From Kineosporia sp. R_H_3 (GTDB lineage: Bacteria > Actinomycetota > Actinomycetes > Actinomycetales > Kineosporiaceae): 64,000 nt of DNA. The notes under the pieces were generated by a model. That model saw only the letters and a list, made by a program, of their open reading frames with translations. It ran no database searches and had not been told where the DNA came from. Numbering within the stretch: the first letter of the stretch is position 1; each line of letters starts with the position of its first letter. A program made the position numbers and the translations under genes. Of this stretch, positions 25,305 through 33,449 are shown one piece after another. Location of the stretch: assembly GCF_002198675.1 (NCBI RefSeq), contig NZ_MWLL01000247.1, positions 29,391 through 93,390 of the forward strand. Reading direction: 5' to 3'.

Positions 25305-26291
25305 GTGCGGCTGCTCGTCATCGGAGGGACCCGGTTCGTCGGCCGGCACATCGTCGACGCGGCGCTCGCCGCCGGCCACGAGGTGACGCTCTTCCACCGC
25401 GGCGCCGCGGACGACCCGTTCCCGCAGGCCGAGCACCGGCACGGCGACCGCGACGGCGACCTGGCGGTGCTCGCCGAGGGCGAGTGGGACGCGACGATCG
25501 ACGTCTGCGCCTACGTCCCGCGCCAGGTCCGTGCCCTCGGCGACGCCCTGGGGCTGAGCGGCGGCCGCGGCGGCCGCTACGTGCTCGTGTCGTCCGTCTC
25601 GGTCTACGCGGACGCCGAGGGCCCGGGGGCCACCGAGGACGCACCGCTCGCCGTCCTCGAGGACGAGGACACCGAGGAGGTCACCGGCGAGACGTACGGC
25701 GGCCTCAAGGCGCTGTGCGAGTACGCCGCCGTCGAGGTCTTCGGGACCTCCGCCCTCGTCGTGCGCCCGACGTACGTCGTCGGGCCGTACGACCCGACCG
25801 GCCGCTACACCTACTGGGTGCAGCGCCTCGCCCGCGGCGGCGAGGTCGTCGCCGTCGGTCCGCGCGAGCAGCCGATGCAGGTCGTCGACGGCCGCGACCT
25901 CGGGGCGTTCGTCGTCCGGCTCGTCGAGGACGGCGCGAGCGGGGCCGTCCACGTCGCCGGACCGCGCAGCCCGTACACCCTCGAGGACCTGCTCGAGGAG
26001 ACCCGGGCGGCCGTCGCCCCAGAGGGCACGACGATCACCTGGGTGGACGGCGCCGCGGCGGCCGCCGCCGGGGTCACGCCCGCGGACCTGCCGCTGTGGC
26101 ACGGCCCCGACCTGGACTGGCTCGGTGCCGTCGACCCGGCCGCGGCGTTCGCGCGCGGCTTCGCCCCGCGGCCCGTCGGCGAGACCGCCGCGGACGTCCT
26201 CGCCGAGCGTGAGGTCACTCCGGTCCCCGACGGCACGGGGTTCTCCCCGGAGCGTGAGGCGGAGCTGCTCGAGGCCGCGGAAAGCCTTTAG
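25305..26291 (+). CDS. SDR-type NAD-dependent epimerase/reductase
   Basis: The 328-aa protein starts at GTG 25305 behind GGAGGA. It has the atypical/extended SDR nucleotide loop LVIGGTRFVGRHIV, a YVLVSSVSVYA strand and the YGGLKALCE motif carrying the active-site Tyr-x3-Lys. The later segment VVRPTYVVGPYDPTGRYTYWVQR is typical of extended SDRs such as CSP41-like sugar-nucleotide reductases. The substrate is not assignable. It is followed by a structured intergenic region and converges on the BadF-type gene. Confidence 0.85.
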   Translation: MRLLVIGGTRFVGRHIVDAALAAGHEVTLFHRGAADDPFPQAEHRHGDRDGDLAVLAEGEWDATIDVCAYVPRQVRALGDALGLSGGRGGRYVLVSSVSVYADAEGPGATEDAPLAVLEDEDTEEVTGETYGGLKALCEYAAVEVFGTSALVVRPTYVVGPYDPTGRYTYWVQRLARGGEVVAVGPREQPMQVVDGRDLGAFVVRLVEDGASGAVHVAGPRSPYTLEDLLEETRAAVAPEGTTITWVDGAAAAAAGVTPADLPLWHGPDLDWLGAVDPAAAFARGFAPRPVGETAADVLAEREVTPVPDGTGFSPEREAELLEAAESL

Positions 26292-26337
26292 TCCCAAGGC
26301 GTCCCGGGCCGACCGGGCCAGAATCTCCAGTGCGGCT

Positions 26338-26465
26338 CGAAGCCGGCTCACCCAGGAAGGTGACCTAAAGCCACGAACCACCCCGACAGCCCGGCGGCGT
26401 CTGGGGCGGACAGGCGAAGGCCCTGGTGAGTCAACCGGCTTCGGGCCGCACAGTCTTGTGCGGCC
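26338..26465 (+). ncRNA. Candidate structured RNA followed by terminator
   Basis: A 9-bp perfect long-range helix CGAAGCCGG (26338-26346) / CCGGCTTCG (26435-26443) stacks on CTCACC-C-AGG (26347-26356) / CCTGGTGAG (26422-26430). Inside is a hairpin CCCCGAC / GTCTGGGG (26381-26387 / 26399-26406) and a conserved-looking AAAGCCACG. A perfect intrinsic-terminator stem GGCCGCACA / TGTGCGGCC (26444-26465) begins 1 nt later. The layout resembles an aptamer plus terminator, yet no plus-strand gene follows, so it may be a 3' UTR element or a small RNA. The family is not identified. Confidence 0.45.
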
Positions 26466-26496
26466 GGGCCCGGTCGGGGCGGTCGGGCCCGGCCGC

Positions 26497-27516
26497 TCAG
26501 GCGGGCGGGCGCACCGCCGGCATCCTGCGACCGGCCGCGGCCCGCGCCGCGCGCGCGGCCCGCCGGCCGGCCTCGTCGAGGTGCTCGACGAGCAGGTCCA
26601 GCGCCCCGGTGACCGCGGGCCGGGACGCCGTCCTGACGACCGCCTTGGGCGCGACCTGGGCCAGCCTTTCGTGGACACCGTCGACGAGGGGGCCGGCGTC
26701 CGTCTCGAGCACCCCGCCGCCGAGGACGACGACGCTGCCCGTCGTGAGCCGGCCGCTGCGGTCCAGCGCCATGTGCGCCGTGAGGGCCAGCTCGGCCGCC
26801 TGCCGGTCGAGGAGCTGCAGCGCCACCGAGTCGCCCGCGGAGGCCGCACGCATGACGACGGGCGCGATGTCGGCGATCCGCCAGCGGGAGAGCTCGCCGC
26901 GGCGCAGCGCGCGGGCCACCGAGGCGCACGAGGGGTGGCCGAGCGCGAGCGGGGCGAGGCGCTCGAGCATCGTCGGGACCCCGCGGCCGTCACCGGCGCG
27001 GGCCGCCCACCACAGCGCCTCCTCGCCGAGGCCGACGCTGCCGCCCCACTCGCCGCCCACCCGGCCCAGCGACGGGAAGCGCTGCCTGAGCCCGTCGTGG
27101 GACGACGCGCACCCGGTGACGGCGCCGCAGCGGACCGCGACGCCCTCGCCGCCCGGGGCACCGGCGTACAGGAGTGCGAGCGCCGGGTCGTCGACGACGA
27201 TCTCGCGGGCCTCGACGACCTCGGCGAGCGCCTCGGAGAGCTGGTCGGCCTCCTCGTCGAGCTCGAACCCGCTGACGAAGACCCCGAGGCCGGCCAGCCG
27301 CAGCCGGCCCCCGTCGGCGAGCCCGGCCGCTCCTGCGGTGCGGGCGAGCAGGGCGGCGACGTGCCGGGCGGCCTCCCGGTGGCCACCGGGCTCGGCCCCG
27401 TCGCCAGGGCCGGAGAGCGTCGAGAGGATCTCGCCGGTGCGGCTCGCGAGGACCGCCGTGAGCCCCTCCGGGCCGCCCTCGACGGCGGCGACGACCGCGT
27501 CCCCGGCGGCGCTCAC
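26497..27516 (-). CDS. BadF/BadG-type ATPase (N-acetylglucosamine-kinase-like)
   Basis: The 339-aa protein has an ASKHA-fold kinase layout. The first strands are AVVAAVEGGPEGLTAVLASRTG. A middle segment EIVVDDPALALLYAG and VRCGAVTGCASS corresponds to the phosphate-binding region, and GRVGGEWGGSVGLGEEALWWA is the family's conserved GDEGS-like segment in variant form. The C-terminal part has SVVVLGGGVLE. It is probably a sugar kinase or an ATP-dependent sensor related to GlcNAc kinase; the degenerate motifs leave activity open. Start GTG 27516 overlaps the ROK gene stop by 4 nt, so the two are co-translated. Confidence 0.75.
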   Translation of the reverse strand: MSAAGDAVVAAVEGGPEGLTAVLASRTGEILSTLSGPGDGAEPGGHREAARHVAALLARTAGAAGLADGGRLRLAGLGVFVSGFELDEEADQLSEALAEVVEAREIVVDDPALALLYAGAPGGEGVAVRCGAVTGCASSHDGLRQRFPSLGRVGGEWGGSVGLGEEALWWAARAGDGRGVPTMLERLAPLALGHPSCASVARALRRGELSRWRIADIAPVVMRAASAGDSVALQLLDRQAAELALTAHMALDRSGRLTTGSVVVLGGGVLETDAGPLVDGVHERLAQVAPKAVVRTASRPAVTGALDLLVEHLDEAGRRAARAARAAAGRRMPAVRPPA

Positions 27517-28715
27517 GTGGCGACCTGCTCGGTGGCCCGGCCGACCCGCTCGAGGAGCAGGTCGCGGGCGAGCCGGGTCGCGACGGTCCGGCCGCCGGCG
27601 AGGACGGCGTCCGGTCCGGAGCGCGGGCCGCGGACGTGGCCGAACCACCGGCCCCGCGCGCGCAGGTCGGCCTCCACGAGGTCCGCCAGCATCGCCCCGC
27701 CGCTCGCACCGCCGGGGCCGCCGAGGACGACGAGCGCGGGGTCCAGCACGCCGATGACGGGCTCGAGGGCGTCGGTGACGAGGGCGGTCACATCGGCGAG
27801 GAAGGCCCGCGCACCGCGGCCCCGCTCCTCGCTGCGGGCCAGGACGACGGCCTCGGTGAGCCCGTCCGGCCCCGCCGTCAGGGCGTAGCCGGCCGCGAGG
27901 CTCTCCAGCCCGGCGCCGCCGAGGACCGCCTGCAGGTCGCGGCGGCCGTCGCCCTGCGGCGGCCGGGCCCGCACGTAGCCGATCTCGCCGGCCCGCCCCG
28001 TGGCGCCGCGATGGACGACCCCGCCGACCTCGACGGCCAGCCCGACGCCGTCCCCGAACCACAGGAGCACCGTGCCGTCGCGGACGGCCTCCGGGTCCGC
28101 CGCCTGCTCGCCGACGAGCGCGAGGTTGGCGTCGTTCTCGACGACGACGGTGACGCCGAGCCGGCGGGACAGCGTGCGGGACAGCGCCGGCCCGGCCCAG
28201 CCGGGCAGGTGCTCGGCGTTCGCGAGCCGGTCGGTGCGCCCGTCGTAGGCGCTGCCGATGCCGACGACGACGTGCGCGAGGTCCGTCGCGGCGATCCCCG
28301 CGGACGGGCAGACCGCGGCGAGCAGGTCGCGCAGGGTGCGGGCGGCCGGCGTCCGCGCGCAGGTCGGCAGCGTCGCGGCGGCGACCGTGCGGCCGGTCAC
28401 GTCTAGCACCTCGACGCGGGAGGTGTCCCGGGCGACGTCGACGGCGGCCGACAGGACGGTCCGCGGCGGCACGCCGTAGAGCGCCGCGTGCGGCCCGCGG
28501 CCCGCGGGCGTCGAGTCGCCGGTCGGTGCGACGAGACCCACGGCCTCGAGCCGGCAGAGCATGAGGGACGCCGTCGGCCGGGAGAGCCCCGTGAGGTCGC
28601 TGATCTGCTGGCGCGTCAGGGGGCCGCTGTCGAGGAGGACCTCGAGCGCGAGCCGGTCGTTGAGCGTCCGCAGCAGGCGTGGGCGGCCGGCCGGCTGGCC
28701 ACGGTCCTCGCGCAT
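27513..28715 (-). CDS. ROK family transcriptional regulator
   Basis: The 400-aa protein has an N-terminal winged helix (ALEVLLDSGPLTRQQISDLTGLSRPTASLMLCRLEAVGLV) and a C-terminal ROK sugar-kinase-like domain (VVGIGSAYDG, VVVENDANLALVGEQ, LLWFGDGVGLAVEVGGVVHRGATGRAGEIGYV). The ROK zinc motif CxCGxxGC is absent, replaced by PPQGDGRRDLQAVLGGAG. The EIGH sugar-contacting His is Tyr. It is thus likely a sugar-sensing repressor without kinase activity. ATG 28715 is chosen because the winged helix follows soon after. It precedes and overlaps the BadF-type kinase-like gene. Confidence 0.85.
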   Translation of the reverse strand: MREDRGQPAGRPRLLRTLNDRLALEVLLDSGPLTRQQISDLTGLSRPTASLMLCRLEAVGLVAPTGDSTPAGRGPHAALYGVPPRTVLSAAVDVARDTSRVEVLDVTGRTVAAATLPTCARTPAARTLRDLLAAVCPSAGIAATDLAHVVVGIGSAYDGRTDRLANAEHLPGWAGPALSRTLSRRLGVTVVVENDANLALVGEQAADPEAVRDGTVLLWFGDGVGLAVEVGGVVHRGATGRAGEIGYVRARPPQGDGRRDLQAVLGGAGLESLAAGYALTAGPDGLTEAVVLARSEERGRGARAFLADVTALVTDALEPVIGVLDPALVVLGGPGGASGGAMLADLVEADLRARGRWFGHVRGPRSGPDAVLAGGRTVATRLARDLLLERVGRATEQVAT

Positions 28716-28812
28716 CCTGCTCCGATCACGGGTGTCTGCGACGGCCGCCGGAGCGGGTCGCCGGTGGGACGGCGCGTCCCGGCCCCCGGGTGGACCAGAC
28801 CCGGCCGGGACT

Positions 28813-28864
28813 CGAAACAAGGTTTCGTGATCGTGAGCATCGTGCCGGTCACCCGCCGTGTCAA
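28813..28864 (-). promoter_or_regulatory. Putative ROK promoter and operator
   Basis: On the minus strand a perfect TTGACA (28864-28859) is followed at 17 bp by the weak -10 GATGCT (28841-28836). Just downstream, near the expected start site, lies the dyad CGAAAC-AAG-GTTTCG (28813-28827), a good operator candidate for the ROK regulator encoded from 28715. Confidence 0.5.
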
Positions 28865-28877
28865 CGCGATCGGGCAG

Positions 28878-28899
28878 ACATCGTCCGATGGGACGATGT
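28878..28899. terminator. 9-bp hairpin downstream of the response regulator
   Basis: ACATCGTCC-GATG-GGACGATGT is a perfect 9-bp stem with a 4-nt loop. It lies 75 nt beyond the response-regulator stop on the minus strand and could be its terminator. It also lies upstream of the ROK promoter, so an operator role is possible. Confidence 0.4.
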
Positions 28900-28974
28900 T
28901 CGCAAAAATGTCAACGTCGCGTCACCGGGGCGTCGAACAAGGGGTCCGCAGGCCCGGTCGCGGGCCGGCGGAGG

Positions 28975-29595
28975 TCAGCCCTCGGCGAGGTTGCGCTGGA
29001 CCCAGAGCGCGGCCGACGTCCGGTCGGCGACGCCGATCCGGCCGAACGCGTTCGTGAGGTGCGCCTTGACGGTGCGCTCGGAGATGCCGAGGACGCGCGC
29101 GATCTGCTTGTTCGCCAGGCCCTGCCCGACGAGCCGGAGCACCTCGGTCTCGCGGCCGGTGAGCTCGGTCGTCTGGGTCCGGGGCCGGTGCGTGAGCACG
29201 GTCCGGGCCACCCGCGGGTCGAGCGGGGCGCCGCCGGTGACGACGGAACGGATCCCCGCGACGAGGTCGTCCGGGTCGGTGTCCTTGAGCAGGTAGCCGA
29301 CGGCCCCGGCGTCGAGGGCGTCGTGCACCCGCTCGGCGTCCGCGAACGACGTGAGGACGACGACCTGGACGTCCGGGTGCGCGGCGACGATCGAGCGGGT
29401 CGCCGAGACGCCGTCCGTCTTCGGCATCGACAGGTCCATGAGGACGACGTCCGGCAGGGTCGCGGCGACCACCTCGAGCGCCTCCGAGCCGTCCTGCGCG
29501 GTGCCGACGACCGTGAGGTCCTCGTGCGCCTCGAGGAGGGACACCAGGCCCGCCCGGACGATCTTGTGGTCGTCGACGAGAACGATCCTGATCAC
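28975..29595 (-). CDS. NarL/FixJ-type response regulator
   Basis: The 206-aa protein has a receiver domain (IVLVDDHKIVRAGL) with the phosphoacceptor Asp54 in VVLMDLSMP, and Thr and Lys in VLTSF and LLKD. A C-terminal LuxR-type HTH follows (LTGRETEVLRLVGQGLANKQIARVLGISERTVKAHLTNAF). The GTG start shares one base with the TAG stop of the upstream histidine kinase gene. Together they form a two-component system of the NarX/DesK-like class. The regulated genes are not evident from the window. Confidence 0.93.
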   Translation of the reverse strand: MIRIVLVDDHKIVRAGLVSLLEAHEDLTVVGTAQDGSEALEVVAATLPDVVLMDLSMPKTDGVSATRSIVAAHPDVQVVVLTSFADAERVHDALDAGAVGYLLKDTDPDDLVAGIRSVVTGGAPLDPRVARTVLTHRPRTQTTELTGRETEVLRLVGQGLANKQIARVLGISERTVKAHLTNAFGRIGVADRTSAALWVQRNLAEG

Positions 29596-31100
29596 TACCA
29601 GCCCACCTCCACGCGGACACTCGTCCCGGCGCCCGCGGCGCTCGAGACCTCGAGCCGGGCCCCCGCGCTGCGCGCCATGTCGGCGAGCAGCGCGAACCCC
29701 AGGTGCGACCCGTCCTCCCGCTCCACCGGCTCGGCGAGCCGGTCGGCCGGAGGCAGCACGAACCCGTGGCCATCATCGACCACTTCGAGGGCCGCGGTGC
29801 GCGCGACGCGGTCGACGTCGACCCGCAGGTGCACCGTGGTCGCCGACGCGTGCTTGGACGCGTTGCGCACGGCCTCCTGCGCGACCCGGAAGAGCAGCGA
29901 CTCCACGGTCGGCGGCAGGTCGATGCCGTCCGGGACGTCGAGCAGCACCGTCGTGCCCCGGGTGCGCAGCGGTGCGACGAGGTCGGTGAGCGCGCCGTCC
30001 AGACCGGCCTGCCGCAGCGCCGGCGGGTAGATCGAGACCAGGGTCGAGCGCAGGCTGCGCAGGCCCTCCCGGACCGTCGCGGCCGCGCCCGAGATCTCGC
30101 CGGCGAGGGTCTCGGAGCCGCTGCGGCGGGCCGTCGCCGCGGCGGCCGCGACGACGAGCGAGGCGCCGGTCAGGTCCTGGACGACGCCGTCGTGGAGGTT
30201 CGCCGCGATCCGGCGCCGCTCCTCGTCCGCCGCCGCGAGGGCCCGCTCGAGGAGCAGCTCGCGCTCCCGGCGGACGACCTCGAGCTGGGTCGTCGTCCAG
30301 CGGATGAGCGGCCACTGGGCGAGCGAGAGGAGCAGCGCCGTCCCGAGGGTCACCGGGGTGAACGTCTTGAAGATGTCGGCGGCCCGGTCGCTGACGCTGC
30401 TGAACTTCGAGTACGTCTCGAAGAGCAGGGTGTCGCCGTCCCGGGTCCAGATCGGCCGGTAGACCTCCAGGAGCGTGCCGAGGTTGCGCTCGTACTCGTT
30501 CTCGGGCTTGCCCAGCTCGGAGATCTCGGCGTCCGACTGGGACCGCTCGATGGCCTCCTTCTCCTCGTCCCCGAGCACGAAGGTGCGCTCGACGATCCGG
30601 GGCTCGTCGGAGTAGACGATCATCCCGTCCGGGCTCCAGATCTTCACCCGGACGAGGTCCGTCGACAGCACCCGGGTCTCGATGATCTTCCCGAGCTCGG
30701 CGCGGGCCGCGGCCCGCACGGCCGGGTCGTCCGAGACCAGCCCTGGCGGGACGTCGTCCGCCTGGAGCACGCTCTCGGCGAGGATGTTCGTCGCGCGCAC
30801 CGCGTCGTTGATCGCCTCGCGGCGCGCGGCGGCCAGGGACAGCGCGATCCCGAGCCCGGCGAGGACCACGAACGTCGCGAGGTTGAGGGCGACGAAGCGC
30901 AGGAGGATCCGGCGCCGGGAGAGGCCGCGGACCGGGGTGGTCCGGGTGCCGTCGGCGAGCACCGCCCGGTCGACCCGGCCCAGTGCCAGCCCCATGGCCG
31001 GCGTGCCCGTGAGGGTCGCCTCCCAGCTCACCTCGGGGCGGCCCGACACGACGGGCCACGGCGCGAGGCCGGTGTCGCCGTCTGGGGTGTTCGCGGACAT
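29595..31100 (-). CDS. Sensor histidine kinase (HisKA_3 type)
   Basis: The 501-aa kinase starts at ATG 31100 behind GGAGGGCG. An N-terminal cytosolic stretch of about 65 residues is followed by a TM helix (FVALNLATFVVLAGLGIALSL). An extracytoplasmic sensor domain comes next (about residues 90-235, with VKIWSPDGMIVYSDEPRIV, a dCache/PAS-like core), then a second TM and a linker coiled coil. HisKA_3 has the phosphorylated His303 in RRIAANLHDGVVQDL. The HATPase has VAQEAVRNASKHA as N-box and DDGHGF as G1. It passes phosphate to the co-encoded NarL-type regulator. The ligand is unknown. Confidence 0.92.
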   Translation of the reverse strand: MSANTPDGDTGLAPWPVVSGRPEVSWEATLTGTPAMGLALGRVDRAVLADGTRTTPVRGLSRRRILLRFVALNLATFVVLAGLGIALSLAAARREAINDAVRATNILAESVLQADDVPPGLVSDDPAVRAAARAELGKIIETRVLSTDLVRVKIWSPDGMIVYSDEPRIVERTFVLGDEEKEAIERSQSDAEISELGKPENEYERNLGTLLEVYRPIWTRDGDTLLFETYSKFSSVSDRAADIFKTFTPVTLGTALLLSLAQWPLIRWTTTQLEVVRRERELLLERALAAADEERRRIAANLHDGVVQDLTGASLVVAAAAATARRSGSETLAGEISGAAATVREGLRSLRSTLVSIYPPALRQAGLDGALTDLVAPLRTRGTTVLLDVPDGIDLPPTVESLLFRVAQEAVRNASKHASATTVHLRVDVDRVARTAALEVVDDGHGFVLPPADRLAEPVEREDGSHLGFALLADMARSAGARLEVSSAAGAGTSVRVEVGW

Positions 31101-31270
31101 GCAGTCGCCCTCCGGGGTGTGGAGACTCCAGGGTGCCGTGCGGCGGCGACCGGTGGCGAGGTGTCCGAACGTTCTAGTACCGGCACGCAGGGTTCGTGTC
31201 ACGCACGGTGGCGGTTCGCCACGCCCCGGTGGCGCAGTCCGGTCGGGGAGCGGCCTGGGACACTGGCGTC

Positions 31271-31972
31271 GTGCCGTTCCTGAGCCCGGACGACGACCGG
31301 CTGCGCCGCGCGCGCGAGACCGCCGACCGGCTGCGCGGCGAGGCGGACCTCGAGCGGCGGCTGGCCCGCGGCGAGCGCTCCGGGGGGCCACCGTCCGGGG
31401 CGGAGGCCCCGGTCCCGGCCGGGACGGCCGTGCGCGGCCGGGTCGTCGGCGGCGACCTCGCCGGCCCGCTCGCGGCGCTCGAGGCGGCCGGCTGGCGGCT
31501 GCTCCACGACGTCCGCCGGCGTGCCTCGCCGCTGGCCCGGCTCGACCACGTCGCGGTCGGCCCGCAGGGTCTCGTCGTCGTCCAGCAGGTCGTCTTCGAG
31601 GGCGTCGTCACGGTCGAGGACGGCGCGCTGCGCCTCAACTCCTCGTCCTACGCGTTCGAGACCCGGGAGGTCGCGACCGCCGCCGCCGGGTTGCTCGTCG
31701 GGCCGGCCGGCTTCCGGGGCCGGCGCGACGACCCGGACGGCGTCGCCGGCGTGCCGCTGCGGACGGTGCTGTGCGTCGTCCCGGCGGAGCCCCCGCCCGC
31801 GGTCGTCCGGCCGGGCGTGCACGTCGTCGGCCGGGCCGGGCTCGGGCCGCTCGTCGCCGACGCGCCCGCCGTCCTCGACCCGGACGCCGTCGCCCGCGTG
31901 CACGCGGCGCTGGCCCGGGCGCTGCGGGCCGGTGACGGACTGCGCCGTCCGCGGCACCCGCTGCCCGGCTGA
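31271..31972 (+). CDS. NERD domain protein, nuclease-related
   Basis: The 233-aa protein begins at GTG 31271. A basic amphipathic helix (residues 10-40, rich in Arg/Glu) leads into a NERD-like core: LEAAGWRLLHDVRRRASPLARLDHVAVGPQGLVVVQQVVFEG. NERD domains are related to restriction-endonuclease folds, whose active site usually includes a D-x-n-E/Q-x-K; here DHVAVG and VVVQQ follow that pattern but the Lys is replaced by Val. Activity is therefore doubtful. It is divergent from the sensor kinase gene. Confidence 0.75.
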   Translation: MPFLSPDDDRLRRARETADRLRGEADLERRLARGERSGGPPSGAEAPVPAGTAVRGRVVGGDLAGPLAALEAAGWRLLHDVRRRASPLARLDHVAVGPQGLVVVQQVVFEGVVTVEDGALRLNSSSYAFETREVATAAAGLLVGPAGFRGRRDDPDGVAGVPLRTVLCVVPAEPPPAVVRPGVHVVGRAGLGPLVADAPAVLDPDAVARVHAALARALRAGDGLRRPRHPLPG

Positions 31973-31985
31973 GGACGACGCCCGG

Positions 31986-32033
31986 GGACGCAGCCCGGGA
32001 CGCAGCCCGGCCCGCAGCCCCGGACGCACCCTG
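31986..32033. repeat. 12-bp tandem repeats, intergenic
   Basis: Four 12-bp units of the type GGACGCAGCCCG lie between the NERD gene and the EspC-like gene. The first two are identical and the last two are degenerate. They do not encode anything recognisable. Confidence 0.7.
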
Positions 32034-32080
32034 TGGACGACGCGGGCGGCGTCCGGCCCGGTCCGGCTACCGTGCCGATC

Positions 32081-32422
32081 ATGACCGACGCCTACGCCGT
32101 CGACCCCCGGGCGCTGCTCGCCGCCGGGGAGGTCCTCGCGACGACCGCCCGCCTCGCGCACACCGCCCGGGGCACGGCCGCGCGGGCCGCGGCGGGGGAG
32201 GGGTGGGCGCTCGACGGCCCGCTGCCCGCCGCGGCCGACCGGTTCGCGGCGACCCTCGACGCGGCGCTCGCGCGGCTCGTCGACGACGCCCGCGAGGCGG
32301 GTGCGCTGCTCGCGCTCGCGGCGTCCCGGTACGCGCAGGCCGAGCAGGCGGCGACGGCGCCGGGCGGCCCGGGCGTAGCGTCCGGCGCGTCGCGGGATGC
32401 GTGGGCGGCCCCGCGGGGTTGA
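32081..32422 (+). CDS. EspC-like/WXG100-related helical protein, 113 aa
   Basis: The short, almost wholly helical Ala-rich protein opens MTDAYAVDPRALLAAGEVLATTARL. It has a central helix-turn (GEGWALDGPLPAAADRF) and a second long helix with ALARLVDDAREAGALLALAASRYAQAE. The length and two-helix hairpin with a Gly-Trp near the turn resemble ESX-secreted EspC/WXG100-like proteins of actinobacteria. No ESX secretion genes are in the window, so secretion is inferred only. ATG 32081 has a weak ribosome site. The PAC2 gene follows 73 bp later. Confidence 0.6.
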   Translation: MTDAYAVDPRALLAAGEVLATTARLAHTARGTAARAAAGEGWALDGPLPAAADRFAATLDAALARLVDDAREAGALLALAASRYAQAEQAATAPGGPGVASGASRDAWAAPRG

Positions 32423-32495
32423 CCATGGGGAGAGCAGGTCGGTCCGGTCACGTGACCGCCCGGATCCTGCCGGACCATGTCGAAAGGGTGTGACA

Positions 32496-33422
32496 GTGCT
32501 CGACCCCCAGGGCCTCTTCGAGCTCGACCCCGACCAGCCGTCGGCGGAAGAGCTCGGGACCCCGCTCCTCGTCCACGCCATGAGCGGCTTCATCGACGCC
32601 GGGCACGCCGGCCGGCTCGCCGCGGCGCACCTGCGCGACGGGCTCCCGAACCGCGTCGTCGCCCGCTTCGACCTCGACCAGCTCTACGACTACCGGGCCC
32701 GGCGCCCGGTCATGACCTTCGTGGAGAACCGCTGGGAGGACTACGAGGAGCCCACGCTCGAGCTGCTGCTCGTCCAGGACACCAAGGGCACCCCGTTCCT
32801 CCTGCTCACCGGGCCCGAGCCGGACGTCCAGTGGGAGCGGTTCACGGCCGCGGTCGCGGCCCTCGTGGAGCGCTACCGGGTGCGGGCCACGGTCGGTGTC
32901 CACGCGATCCCGATGGCCGTCCCGCACACCCGTCCCGTCGGGGTGACCGCGCACGCCACCCGGCCCGAGCTCGTCGAGGGCTTCCCGCCGTGGGTCGGCC
33001 GGGTCCAGGTGCCGGGCAACGTCGGCGGGCTGCTGGAGTTCCGGCTCGGGCAGGCCGGCCGGGACGCCGTCGGGTACGCCGTCCACGTGCCGCACTACCT
33101 GGCGCAGACCGAGTACCCGGAGGCCGCCAAGGCCCTCGTCCAGCACGTCGGCACGCTCGGCGGGCTCGACCTGCCGACCGCCGCGCTCGACGCGGCCGCG
33201 GCCGACGTCCGGGCCGCGGTCGAGTCGCAGATCGAGGACCAGCCCGAGGTCCGGGCCGTCGTCGCGGCGCTCGAGGAGCAGTACGACGCGTTCGTCGCCG
33301 GCCGCGGCCGCTCGCTGCTCGCCGACGAGACCGCGGCGCTGCCCACGGCCGACGAGCTCGGCGCCGAGCTCGAGCGGTTCCTCGCGGAGGAGAACGAGCG
33401 CCGGGGCCGCGGCGACGACTGA
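32496..33422 (+). CDS. PAC2 family (proteasome-assembly-chaperone-like) protein
   Basis: The 308-aa protein starts at GTG 32496 after GAAAGGG. PAC2 family features include PLLVHAMSGFIDAGHAG, RVVARFDLDQLYDYRARRP, LLLVQDTKGTPFLLLTGPEPD and VGVHAIPMAVPHTRPVGV. The nucleoside-phosphorylase-like fold is shared with proteasome assembly chaperones. In actinobacteria these proteins are common, but a chaperone role is not shown. A C-terminal acidic helix ends the protein. No proteasome genes are adjacent. Confidence 0.85.
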   Translation: MLDPQGLFELDPDQPSAEELGTPLLVHAMSGFIDAGHAGRLAAAHLRDGLPNRVVARFDLDQLYDYRARRPVMTFVENRWEDYEEPTLELLLVQDTKGTPFLLLTGPEPDVQWERFTAAVAALVERYRVRATVGVHAIPMAVPHTRPVGVTAHATRPELVEGFPPWVGRVQVPGNVGGLLEFRLGQAGRDAVGYAVHVPHYLAQTEYPEAAKALVQHVGTLGGLDLPTAALDAAAADVRAAVESQIEDQPEVRAVVAALEEQYDAFVAGRGRSLLADETAALPTADELGAELERFLAEENERRGRGDD

Positions 33423-33449
33423 CGGCCGGGCGCCTGCCGGGCGGCCCGC

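Noticed and set aside
26348..26929. A minus-strand frame of 193 codons running through the structured intergenic region
   Set aside because: It is out of frame with the BadF-type gene and lacks a start signal; the region has strong RNA pairing instead.
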